Source: Circinella umbellata (Eukaryota > Mucoromycota > Mucoromycetes > Mucorales > Lichtheimiaceae). Taken from it: a stretch of DNA of 64,000 nucleotides. Below, piece by piece: positions 46,404-57,337 of this stretch. Position numbers and translations under genes: made by a program. A model generated the notes under the pieces. It was not told the origin of the DNA. It did no database searches and saw nothing but the letters and a program-made list of their open reading frames with translations. Position 1 is the stretch's first letter, and the number at the start of each line of letters is the position of its first letter. The stretch is taken from positions 1 through 64,000 of the forward strand of contig JAIWNF010000017.1 in the NCBI GenBank assembly GCA_025093555.1, given 5' to 3'.

Positions 46404-49400
46404 ATATCAACATGAAGCACTTTATAAGGTGGTCGTAACATCAAAGACAAGGTCAAATATGCCTACTATCATTTGGGAACTATCTCACCATATGGTGTGG
46501 TCAACATGAAGGTAAAGTCTCTCAAGGGTAATGGGACCTTTTAAGAAATAAAAACCTGCAATTTTCTAGTTTGACTATAATTGAAAAAAAAAAAATGCGG
46601 ATTAGTTACTTATCATCGCTTTAGTTTTATCTCGATGACCTTAGATATCATGGATAACTATTAGCTATTCAAAAAGTATCATCGTATAACGGACAATGCC
46701 CAAGTCATAAGCATACAGGTATCAGAAATTACATTTATACCCATCCGAACCCAACTCAATCAAACAGGCGCTGTTTTTGTAAATAAATTCCTCATTTTGT
46801 CCCAAAATGAATTTATGCAGCACGGAGAAGCGCCAACATACAACTTCTTTTTATTGCACCATGGCAATCACGAGCTCAGTGACGCATTCTGAACCACAAA
46901 AAGGTAATTTTGATCTGTTAAACCATTTTTGAATTGCATTGTTTATCCTTGCTGATTATATATATGTCGTAGCAATTACAAATTATTTTGAACCAACTGA
47001 AAGACGAACTCTTGCCGGGTTTCGCCGAAACCAATATGTCTACGGTAACCCCAAGTCATCATGGAAAACTTTGGCACATTTGGCACATATGGCACTTCCC
47101 AAGTTTCCAAATAAAGGGTTTATTAGGTCATTTGGCATATTGTATGCTGAGAAAGAAACGCTTTCCATAGTGCCGAAGCAAAAATCTTGATATCAAGCAG
47201 TGTTGGACTAGTGAATACAAGATAGCAGTGAGAAATCCTAACATTTAACATGTAAGCATATTTTTTTCTTTGTTTTTTTTTTGTCTATTTCCGAGCTCAC
47301 CATCCCTTTTTTTTTTTTCCTTCTTTAGGTTGAAGGTGCTCCAGATTGGTACAAAGCTATTATAAGAAGTTTTGGTAGTAAAATCACTGTCACTAATACC
47401 CCGCCACCAAATACACCAAATACCACTGCTTCGACTTCTTCAAAACCGTTTGCTGACCAAATGAAAAAAGCCCACAAGTCTATGACTCGAAAATGGACCT
47501 TACCTTCGGGTGTAGTAGTGGAAGATAAAATGGTTGAATTTTGTATTAAGCCTGATAAAGAACAGTAAGTGATAGCTACATATGTTAAATAATGAAGGCA
47601 AACACAATGTAATCTTTACTATATAACAAATGACTAACAGAGCTATAGCGCTGGACATAGCTTTATACTTGATACTGGAGATTCGTGCTGGAAGCAAGTG
47701 TTTGATAAATATGGTTTAAATCGTCTCAAAACTTTTTCTGTTCCCACCTTCGTTCCAAGATGTTAAGGATTATTCAGCATCATTTAGTAATAAGGTAAAT
47801 TTTATTTTGGTTAGCTGACTCTAGTATCATTTTGAGTAATAATAATATTAAAGTTTCTTTCTATCTCTTCGCTAATTCATAAATGTTTTACTTGGCCAAC
47901 TTTTACGATAGAACTCGTACGATGAATTGATGGAACACTTGACTCGCCACTCGCCATACACCCGCGAAGAAAGTTACAACGTAACATGGCTCCGACAATC
48001 CATCATGAATTTACTAATGAACTATCAAGCAACCCTTTTCTCGAAAAATGGCAGTACTGAATTAGACATTCTTTTTCGTGTATGGTCATGTTTTCAATAA
48101 TGCATTCGATAAGAGTAAAATTGATGTAAACAGGTATATACATGTTTACACTTTCTCTTCAATATTAATGGGGTACTTTTGGTGGGTATGCTAATGAATT
48201 TTTGTATAAATTTCAGTGGTGAAAAAGAAAGTAAGGCGCCAAACTGTAATAACAACTTCAACTGATCGTTTGGAAAGCGGAAGATGCATGGAACATGCGT
48301 GGATTTTAAATTTATGTATGTCGGTTCGAACTTTAAATGTGCTGAAGCAGGATGTGTTGATGAAGGTGAATCAGGAACAGAAGAAATGTTTGCTTCGGTA
48401 GTTAAAACGAGGTGGGTCTACCTCGATCTGAAATTTAATACCAAGTTAGTTAGATGGGTTATGATCAGTTAGTCCAAGTTGATCCGAGCTGGTGGTCGCG
48501 TTGTTCCAGGAGGTCGCGCTGTTTCGATTGATAGGAACTCGAGAGTCTTAAGAAATTACGTGATATGTTTGTTCAGATGCTGGAAAAATATCTCAATAAA
48601 CAAGGCGAATTATCAATCTTTGGCTTTATCATGATGGGTAATTATTAGCAGTAGTTTATAGTTTTTAAAGATGTATAGTGTACTAATGTTTTATACGTAT
48701 CCAGGATTTTCTGTTAGCGTATTAGTAATGGACTCGCCTGGATGCAGTATTTGTCGAATCACACGCTCCCCAAGATACAACATCATTTCAGATATTGAAG
48801 CATTTACCTATAGGTTACTTCCAATTTTTAAAAATTTCTTATCAGTAAAAAAAAGCCATGGAAATGGATAGAGTGATCAAAGCAACTATTACCAGCCATG
48901 TTTCAGCTCCATCTCTCAGTGAATCAAACAGTCCTCCTATTTCCTATTTCATATTATCGCCACAATCATCAACTTGATCGCCAATATTATTGTCATCTTC
49001 AAAAGCAACATCGTTCTTGAAGAAATGTTATCTTCAAAAATTGTGTCTATTTCGAAACCATAAAAAAAGCAACGTAACACAGCTGTATCAACCTCACTCT
49101 CATATTTTTTGTCTTGTATCAGATAAACAACTTGTGAATTCATCAATGGCTTGAATGAAACAACCACACATCGAAGGGACTCGGTATATTTGTTATAGGG
49201 CTATAAAAATCAATTAGGTTTATACTAATATTAGCTCATTATGTTTTTATAATGCCTGATAATCTTTTAAAATAAAAAATGCTCAAGTTTGAAAGTACTA
49301 CATTATTATCTTTTAATAATCTTATTACATTTATTTATTACCAGCCATTATGTCCTATATAACACCTTTCCATATATAATAAAGCTATATATCATATGCA

Positions 49401-49596
49401 CTACGTACTGTACGTATCTTCCGTTTTCAATTTGGATCGAGTTTTTGGACAGCATTTGTTTATTACAGTACAATATTTCAATCACTCTCGGGTTAATATG
49501 TACATTGATAAAGATAACTTTTCTTTGACATTTTATAATTTTGCATTAATATATCATTGTAATCAAAGTACGTAGTATTTATTACTCACAAATATC
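46404..49596 (-). repeat. palindrome arm A' (3.19 kb)
   Basis: Inverted, nearly identical copy of 41412-44605. The outer end stops at CACAAATATC (49596), after which unrelated sequence begins. The small chance ORFs of the arms translate identically in all copies, showing how few substitutions separate them. Confidence 0.95.
46861..49110 (+). pseudogene. broken copy of the 51368-53351 gene family (arm A')
   Basis: Plus-strand twin of the pseudogene in arm A, starting at the ATG at 46861 with the same exons, stops, frameshifts and ~145-bp insertion (~48386-48533). Relative to the 51368 gene it keeps ~130 extra bases in the second exon (around 47030-47180), so the two differ in their N-terminal region. 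Confidence 0.85.
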
Positions 49597-50635
49597 ATGA
49601 TTAGTGATACCGCCAGGTACGTAATAGAGGGAAAGACACAACAATCATCTCAAGCACGTCAATAGCACATACGTATCCACCATTGACAGTAAGATAATTG
49701 TATTTGATAATTCTATTCAAGAGCTAGATGTGTATTTTTCGTTTTATTTTCTCGCAAATATCTTGTTTATGATACAGTAGATCTCTGTAACTCTTATTAC
49801 AGTAGTTTTCTTTTTATTTTTATCATCAAACACTTGTAAAATCACACTTTGGGTATCCGATATTAACATCAATAATAACAAATGACTTTCACTTCCCCAT
49901 CTCTTTAAGGTAGTATATATCCTTGTAAATAAAGATTTTTCTTTGTCCTTCTCCTCTCTTTTTTTTTCTATATGTGTACATTTTCATCAAAGCAACACTC
50001 TCTGGATTGTATCTCGTTTACAGAAAAAAACATTTACAACAATAGTGTGTAATATAATATTAAGAAAAAACAGTTATTATGGATAAAACAACAGGATATT
50101 AAAGCTGTTAAGTAACCATTGTAATATTTGAAGAGTATAAGAGTTTTTCGTTCCGGAATTTCAATATCAAACAGCACAAAAATTATATTTATTTGTTTAG
50201 TAGTATACAGATGAAAAACAAGAGTTGAGAAAGCCTATATGTTTTGCTATATATTGAATATGCTTTGAATGAAAGTAAATGTTAGCATTATAAAACATAA
50301 GACACTGATCCTCACTATATAAACACGCTACTTCTTTGATACCAATTGCGTATATACTGACGTGTGCTGGATAATGTCAGCAAACCAAGCCCCATCCTTG
50401 TCACAATAGCTATTTGGCAATCCTATTTCCAAGAGCACACTTCTTCAAAATACACATACTGTTAGCAATGATGGTTGTTCTACCACACTCAGATTATCGC
50501 ATTATACATAGTTCATTTTCAGTAAAAAAATTCTCTCCCTCCCTAATTTATGTATCGATTTCACCTTTATACGTTAAGAAGTTGATCTCGGCGTCCTACG
50601 ATACCAGTGCGCTTACTTGGAGAATGAACAATGTT
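49597..50635. other. intergenic, no gene seen
   Basis: AT-rich sequence between the palindrome and the minisatellite. No coding-quality ORF and no terminal repeats were found; a weak 77-codon frame at 50414-50647 reads as chance. Confidence 0.5.
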
Positions 50636-51182
50636 CACATCGTGTAGAGATTGAGCACCTCAGTAACAAAGCGTGCACCATGATCACTTGAACATATCTA
50701 TACCTCGGTATAGTAGCGGTCCTAAGAAAAAAAAAAAGATGAATCGCTCACATCGTGTAGAGACTAAGCACCTCGGTAACAAAGCGTGCACGATGATCAC
50801 TTGGACATATCTATACCTCGGTATAGTAGCGGTCCTAAGAGAAAAAAAAATGAATCGCTCACATCGTGTAGAGACTAAGCACCTCGGTAACAAAGCGTGC
50901 ACGATGATCACTTGAACATATCTATACCTCGGTATAGTAGCGGTCCTAAGAGAAAAAAAAAAGATGAATCGCTCACATCGTGTAGAGACTAAGCACCTCG
51001 GTAACAAAGCGTGCACGATGATCACTTGGACATATCTATACCTCGGTATAGTAGCGGTCCTAAGAGAAAAAAAAAAGAAGAATCGCTCACATCGTGTAGA
51101 GACTAAGCACCTCGGTAACAAAGCGTGCACGATGGTCACTTGAACATATCTATACCTCGGTATAGTAGCGGTCCTAAGAGAG
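50636..51182. repeat. minisatellite: five units of ~111-114 bp
   Basis: Units start at CACATCGTGTAGAGA (50636, 50749, 50860, 50974, 51088). Each contains CTATACCTCGGTATAG, a perfect hairpin with a six-base stem and CTCG loop, then GTAGCGGTCCTAAGAG and a run of 9-12 A. Units differ by a few substitutions and by A-run length. The long minus-strand ORF across them exists only because most unit lengths are multiples of three. Confidence 0.95.
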
Positions 51183-51367
51183 ATGGTATGGAGACTAAAT
51201 AGCACGGAGCTAGCTTAGTTAATAGCAACAGTGACTTGGTTTTCGGTTTCGTTGTGTAACAAAGCATCATACCAGGCGGAGTACGAAGTCGCGTGAAATT
51301 TAAGCTTTCGACGCGTTTCGCAGCAACAATTTTCTCCACACAACTTCTTTCTTTCTAATATATCACC

Positions 51368-53351
51368 ATGGCAACTACCAGCTCAGTAATGCATTGCGAA
51401 CCACAAACAGGTAATTTTGACTGTCAAACCTCTTTTTGAATTGCATTGTTTATTGTTGCTAATTATTTATGTGTTATAGTAATTAAAAATTATCTTGAAT
51501 CAGCTGAAAGGCCAACTCTTGCCGGTTTCGTCGAAACCAATATGTCTTCACTAACCATTAACAAAAATCCTTTGATATCAAGCAGTATTGGACTAGTGAA
51601 TACAAGATAGCAGTGAGAAGTGCTAACATTCCATATGTAAATGTTTTTTTCTTTGTATTTTTTTGTCTATTTCCGAGCTTACCATCCCTTTTTTTTCCTT
51701 CTTTAGGTTGAAGGTGATCCAGATTGGTACAAAGCTGTTATAATAAGCTTTGGTAGTAAAATTACTAATACCCCACCAGCAAATACACCAAATACCACTA
51801 ATTCGACTTCTTCTAAACCATTCGCTGACCAAATGAAAAAAGCCCACGAGTCTATGACTCGAAAATGGACCTTACCTTCGGGTGTAGTAGTCGAAGATAA
51901 AATGGTTGAATTTTGTTCTAAGCTTGATAAAGAACAGTAAGTGATACCTACATGGGTTAAATAATGAAGGCAACATAATGTAGTATCTACTATACAACAA
52001 ATGACTAACAGAACTATAGCGCTGGACATAGTTTTATACTTGATACCGGAGATTCATGCTGGAGCCAAGTATTTGATGAAGATGATTTAAATCATCTTAA
52101 AACTTTTTCTGTCCCTACCTTCGTTTCAGTAGAAGACCAAGATGTTCATGATTATTTAACATCATTCAGCAATAAGGTGAATTTTTATTTTGGTTGACTG
52201 ACTCTAAGCATAAATATATACTATTTAGAGTGATAATAATACGTAAATTTCTCTCTATCTCTTGGCTAATTTATGAATGTTTTACTTGGACAACTTTTAC
52301 GGTAGAACACATACGACGAATTAATGAAACACTTGACTCACCACTCCCCATACACTCCCCAAGAAAGTTACAACATAACATGGCTCCGACAATCTATCAT
52401 GAATCTACTAATGAACTATCAGTCAAACTTTTTCTCGAAAAATGGCAATACTGAATCAGACATTCTTTTTCGTGTATGGTCATGTGTTCAATATGCATTC
52501 GATAAGAGTAAAATTGATGTAAACAGGTATATATATGACTCTTTTTGTTTGGTCCTAATACAGTAATTTTAATAAATATGCTAAATAATTTTTGTTTAAA
52601 TTTTAGTGGTGAGAAAGAAAGCAAGGCGACAAGCTGTAATAATAACTCCAATAGATCACTTGGCAAGCGGAAAATGCATGGAACACGCGTGGACTTAAGA
52701 TTTATGTATGACGGCTCGGAGCTTGGATGTGCTGAAGCTGGACGTGTTGATGAAGGTGAATTAGGAACAAAGGAAATGTCAGAAAGTCAACTCAAGTGTC
52801 CCAAGACACTACGTGATATGTTTGTTCAGTTACTTAAAAAATATCCCGATAAACAGGACGAGTTATTAACTTTTGGCTTTATCATGATGGGTAATTATTA
52901 ATAGTAGTTTATAGTTTTTAAAGATGTAATGTGTACTAATCTTCTATATCCAGGGTTTTCTGTTAGCGTAATAGTAATGGACTCGCCTGGAGGCAGTATT
53001 TGTCGAATCACACGCTCCCCGAGATACAGCATCACGTCAGACATTGAAGCATTTACTTACAGGGTACTTCCAATTTTGAAATTTTTTTTATCAGTCAAAA
53101 AAACCATGGAAAGAGTAATTAAAGCAACTATTACCAGCCATGTTCCAACTCCGTCTCTCGGTGAATCAAACAATCCTTCTATTCCTTATTCCATATCATC
53201 AACACAATCATCAACCGCATCGTCAAAAGCAGCATCATCTTCAAAAGCCTCTTCATCTTCAGAAGAAACATCACCTTCAAAAAATCCGTCTAATTCAAAA
53301 CCATTAAAAAAGCAACGTACCGCACCTCCATCAAATTCAACATCATCTTAA
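51368..53351 (+). CDS. Mucoromycota-type repetitive-family protein, nearly intact; N-terminus unresolved
   Basis: Exons 51707-51936, 52020-52176, 52306-52526, 52607-52890 and 52954-53351 join with GT/AG borders and consistent phases, giving 429 uninterrupted residues, probably preceded by an exon ending ~51638 (IAVRSANIPY). The first exon 51368-51410 (MATTSSVMHCEPQT) and second exon are alignable to the arms, but the frame is lost around 51550-51580, so the 5' part is either mis-spliced by me or damaged. Landmarks: DPDWYKAVIISFG, HSFILDTGDSCW, then KRKMHGTRVDLRFMY...ELGCAEAGRVDEG and TKEMSESQLKCPK, SICRITRSPRY and a Ser/Lys-rich tail with KPLKKQR. The D...E pattern faintly recalls PD-(D/E)XK folds with the Lys replaced. 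I remember this type as expanded in Mucoromycota, function unknown. Dead relatives fill the three repeat arms. Confidence 0.65.
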
Positions 53352-54826
53352 AACTCTTAATTCTCAAATGCAAAATACTAACACATGTCACATCACCAAT
53401 ATTTTTTTTTCACATGCTACTTCATTATCCAGTTTATTCACATCAAATATTTTTACATTTTCATTTTAAATATCACATACCTTATATGTTCACATCATTG
53501 TTGCATGGATAACGAGTATTCAACCTTTATTATATACCTCTCACTTCCTTTATATTTCTTAAAATGGTATAGCCTTACTTTTTTCTTCTTTCTTTTCTTT
53601 GTCATCCGCTCTTATTTTTACGTTTTTACGTTTTTACGTTTTTCCGTTTTTTTTTTTGTTTTTTCATCAAATGATAGTTTATGTTCATCTAAAAAATCAC
53701 GTATTGACAGCGATTATATGGAAAGTACATAAATATAGGAAAAACAGATGATATTGCTTATTATGAATTATACAGCTAAATGAAAGTATTTGTATATTTT
53801 GTATACTTGTTATAATATAGTCTTATATTGCTATTTTTCTAAAGTATATATACCTAAATATGTATTATTATATGTCACTGTATCCACGCAGTTTTATGTT
53901 GCTGCAGTGTTACCAATAAGAATAAACTCAGTTAAATAACCAGTGGTTGATCGGCATGTAACATAAAAAATAATGTATATATTTAACACATAGTTCTTCT
54001 GCTTTATTTTCTCTTTCGATATCTTTTAACTTTTCTACACTATATAATAAGATATATAAGCTATATGTCGTATGGTATCAACAGCTGCACCATCAGACAC
54101 GTGATAATTTAACTCACTTTCCAAGCGTCAAAAAGTAAAAAAGAACTTAAACACAGGAACGAAAATATCAACATTGTGCATTTTGTTTCTTCTTTTTTTT
54201 CATTCGGATAATTTAATTTGTAGACTCGCTTGATAAGAGAGATGTTATAATTTGATCGCCGTATTAAGCGATAGGGGTATCTACCCGTATCGTCATGAAC
54301 GAAGTTATATATTTTGTTGAGTACCTCAATCCAGAAATACTGTGTACTGTAAATTTGCCTGAAACTTATCTTAACCACAATATGGCCTACTTTTTTCGTC
54401 TTGTGACAGGCTCAGAGTTTTTATTTGTTCTTTAGTTTCTAGGCTTTAGAGCAAGTGCAATGTCAAGAGATTACGTACACCGCCAAATGCGCAACACGAC
54501 TGGGTGGGGTATAACATATCTTTTGAGTGCCTTTGATACGTCCATACTCAAACCTTTTATTTTTGGAGCAAGATGACCACATGTCATTATCAGCACACAA
54601 GAAAACAACACAGGCACCAATCTTCAAAAGGAAAAACTAAAAGTGACTAATCCCCGGACGATAGCACCCTTATGAATTACTTTTTTAAATAAATAGAAGT
54701 TTCTGATATGATACCTACAATACTTTCCTTGTGTTTGCTCCATAGTACACAATAGCTTTTCAAGACTCTCAATGATAACGAAAAAATTTTATATTATACG
54801 TACAAGTTGACGAATGACTTCCTACA
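53352..54826. other. intergenic, no gene seen
   Basis: AT- and pyrimidine-rich. A short tandem of ACGTTTTT units lies at ~53620-53650. A minus-strand ORF at 54109-54378 lacks coding character in my reading. The right border is where similarity to the second F-box gene starts. Confidence 0.5.
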
Positions 54827-55676
54827 ATGACAAATGGTGCTGATAGTGTTACTTCTGAATCGTTATTACCGTCATCATCAGTATTTGAAAAGGACAAACG
54901 ACATCAACAAAAGCAACTCTGTTATTTTATGGAATGTGAAACGAAAAACTTTGCTCCTGAAAAAGTGGAACCTCACCTTATACAAAATGCTTCTACATTA
55001 GAATTCTTGCTATTTAAAGGGACCATGCCATTTACTGAACTGCTAGCATCATCATTTCAGCCTGTTGGAGCCACAGCAGCAAGAACATTAGTCAATTGGA
55101 CACGGCTATTACAATCAATTCATGCCCCACGATTACGTAAACTCGTTTTTTATAACATATTACTAAATACCCGTAATCCAGATATTATTTCAAATATGAC
55201 AAGTCATTGTCCTGTTTTGGAAGAACTTGTTATAGACGTCTATTCTCCAAATAACCGACGAACAGTGACAGTAGATATAGTACGTACACCTTGCAAGTAA
55301 TACAAAACAACGTAAACGATTGATACTTGCTGGGATTACTCTTATTGCTATTATTCCCACTATTGACAACAACAGCAACAGTTATAATAATAATGGTCGT
55401 CCGAAGATATTGAATCATGTAGAACCTTTTCCGAATTTACCCACCGGTGCTGACGAGCAACAAAAAGTACAGAATAAAGACATTAATAATGCAATGGAAT
55501 CACTATTTACTGTAACAGCATTGTTTGGGAATACATGGACTTGCGTACAAGAAATATACATGAATAATATACATCTTGTTTGCAATGATAATGACATATT
55601 ATATATGGCGTTAAGACATCTTCCAAACTTGAAGTATTTACAAGTACCAAAGAAACTGGCTATAGTTCCTAATTAA
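54827..55676 (+). pseudogene. truncated, frameshifted copy of the 39136-41046 F-box gene
   Basis: Matches the gene's coding sequence from ~40200 to its stop with scattered substitutions; the F-box half is missing. A four-base insertion at ~55281-55284 (ATAGTACGTACACC against ATAGTACACC) shifts the frame and ends it at ~55300. The remainder (ILAGITLIAIIPTIDN to LAIVPN) is still readable. The duplicated block continues into the 3' flank and the repeat arm. Confidence 0.9.
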
Positions 55677-56037
55677 TCCAATGCTATCAATATTAAAAAG
55701 TGTGAAATTGTACTACCTTTTCTCCTTCGTAAGTACACTTCTGTGTAAATTCTAGAAGTGGCCCAGAAAGTAGATTCAGAAATTTTCATTTGTAAAAAAA
55801 AATAGGCTCAAATAATATTTATACAGAGGACCCCCGTTAATTTAATATTCGTTAACTTCACATCCTCATTATTTTCACAGAAATTAGAGAATGGAAAAAC
55901 TGACATAATAAAACTTTCACATTTTCATTTATTTTCTATGATCTCTGATAATATGTATACGTAGATAATGTAAGTGTGTAGAATCTTTTGTACGTAGTAG
56001 GTGAGAAAGTCGTTTTTATATCATAGTTAGCAAGATA

Positions 56038-56854
56038 CAGATGGTCCCCGTTAATTTCATATCCGTTAATTTTCACACCTCAATAACTTCACCAAAAATC
56101 AAGGAATGGTAAATTTCACTTTCACAGCACTTAGCGGCATTGAATTCTTAATGGGTATACAAATCAAAAAAAAATTATGTGATAAATATAAGGATTGTAA
56201 TTAAATTAGTATACAGGATGGGTTACTTTTTTTATTACGCCATTTGCATGTTTTTTTTAAGAGTTTATTCAATGTTTATTCTTTTCTTGTTTTTCTCGCT
56301 TTAAGCCTTTAGATACCGTACTAATATCAGGTGCCTTAAACAAGTTGAATTAATTTTAGCCCATAATGCTAGTGATCGGTTTGTCATGGTTCGCGGGTTA
56401 AGTCTTTTTTTTCTCAGCCAGAATACTATAGTGTTCAGCTGTCAAGCCAACGTTAGATTTGGTTACTGTCATTTTGTTTTAGTATATATAAAACAGTGAT
56501 ATAGAAAGATGGAAAAAAAAATGAAAAAATGGAATAATATAATATATAAATTATCTCTGCATCTCTTGGGGACTATACATAGCTTTTATTTTTTAAAAAA
56601 AAGTCATAGATATGCTCAAATAAAAAAAGAAATAGTTCCAAAAATGCATTAAGAGCGATCATATAGAAATAAGTTATTAATTAATACGTATTTTGATACA
56701 TTAAAAGATACTGTATACAGTAGTAAGCTGAAGTATTCAATATATGCACATTCTTGGAAAAAAATTTCATACGTAGTATCCGTTAATTTTCACACCCCTT
56801 TATTTTCACAAAAAAATTGGGAAATGGCCCTATGAAATTAACGGGGACCCTCTG
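56038..56854. mobile_element. 817-bp pogo/Tc1-type MITE with visible empty site
   Basis: Starts CAGATGGTCCCCGTTAATTT and ends ATTAACGGGGACCCTCTG, flanked by TA (56036-56037, 56855-56856). The parental segment at 41405-41425 reads GCAAGATATTTGTGAG with a single TA, the undisturbed site. Insertion therefore followed the segmental duplication. No protein is encoded; the terminal ~24 bases are inverted with one mismatch. Confidence 0.93.
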
Positions 56855-57337
56855 TATTTGTGAGTAATAAATACTACGTACTTTGATTACAATGATATAT
56901 TAATGCAAAATTATAAAATGTCAAAGAAAAGTTATCTTTATCAATGTACATATTAACCCGAGAGTGATTGAAATATTGTACTGTAATAAACAAATGCTGT
57001 CCAAAAACTCGATCCAAATTGAAAACGGAAGTTACGTACAGTACGTAGTGCATATGATATATAGCTTTATTATATATGGAAAGGTGTTATATAGGACATA
57101 ATGGCTGGTAATAAATAAATGTAATAAGATTATTAAAAGATAATAATGTAGTACTTTCAAACTTGAGCATTTTTTATTTTAAAAGATTATCAGGCATTAT
57201 AAAAACATAATGAGCTAATATTAGTATAAACCTAATTGATTTTTATAGCCCTATAACAAATATACCGAGTCCCTTCGATGTGTGGTTGTTTCATTCAAGC
57301 CATTGATGAATTCACAAGTTGTTTATCTGATACAAGA

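Noticed and set aside
50700..51180. GCGGTCCTAAGAG in the minisatellite resembles part of the universal large-subunit rRNA segment around the I-CeuI site (ACGGTCCTAAGG).
   Set aside because: Only about ten bases agree and the surrounding rRNA context is absent, so chance is the better explanation.
50684..51205. 173-codon minus-strand ORF with a repeated ~37-residue unit.
   Set aside because: It is produced by the minisatellite period being a multiple of three; the Phe/Ser runs are poly(A) read backwards, with no gene context.
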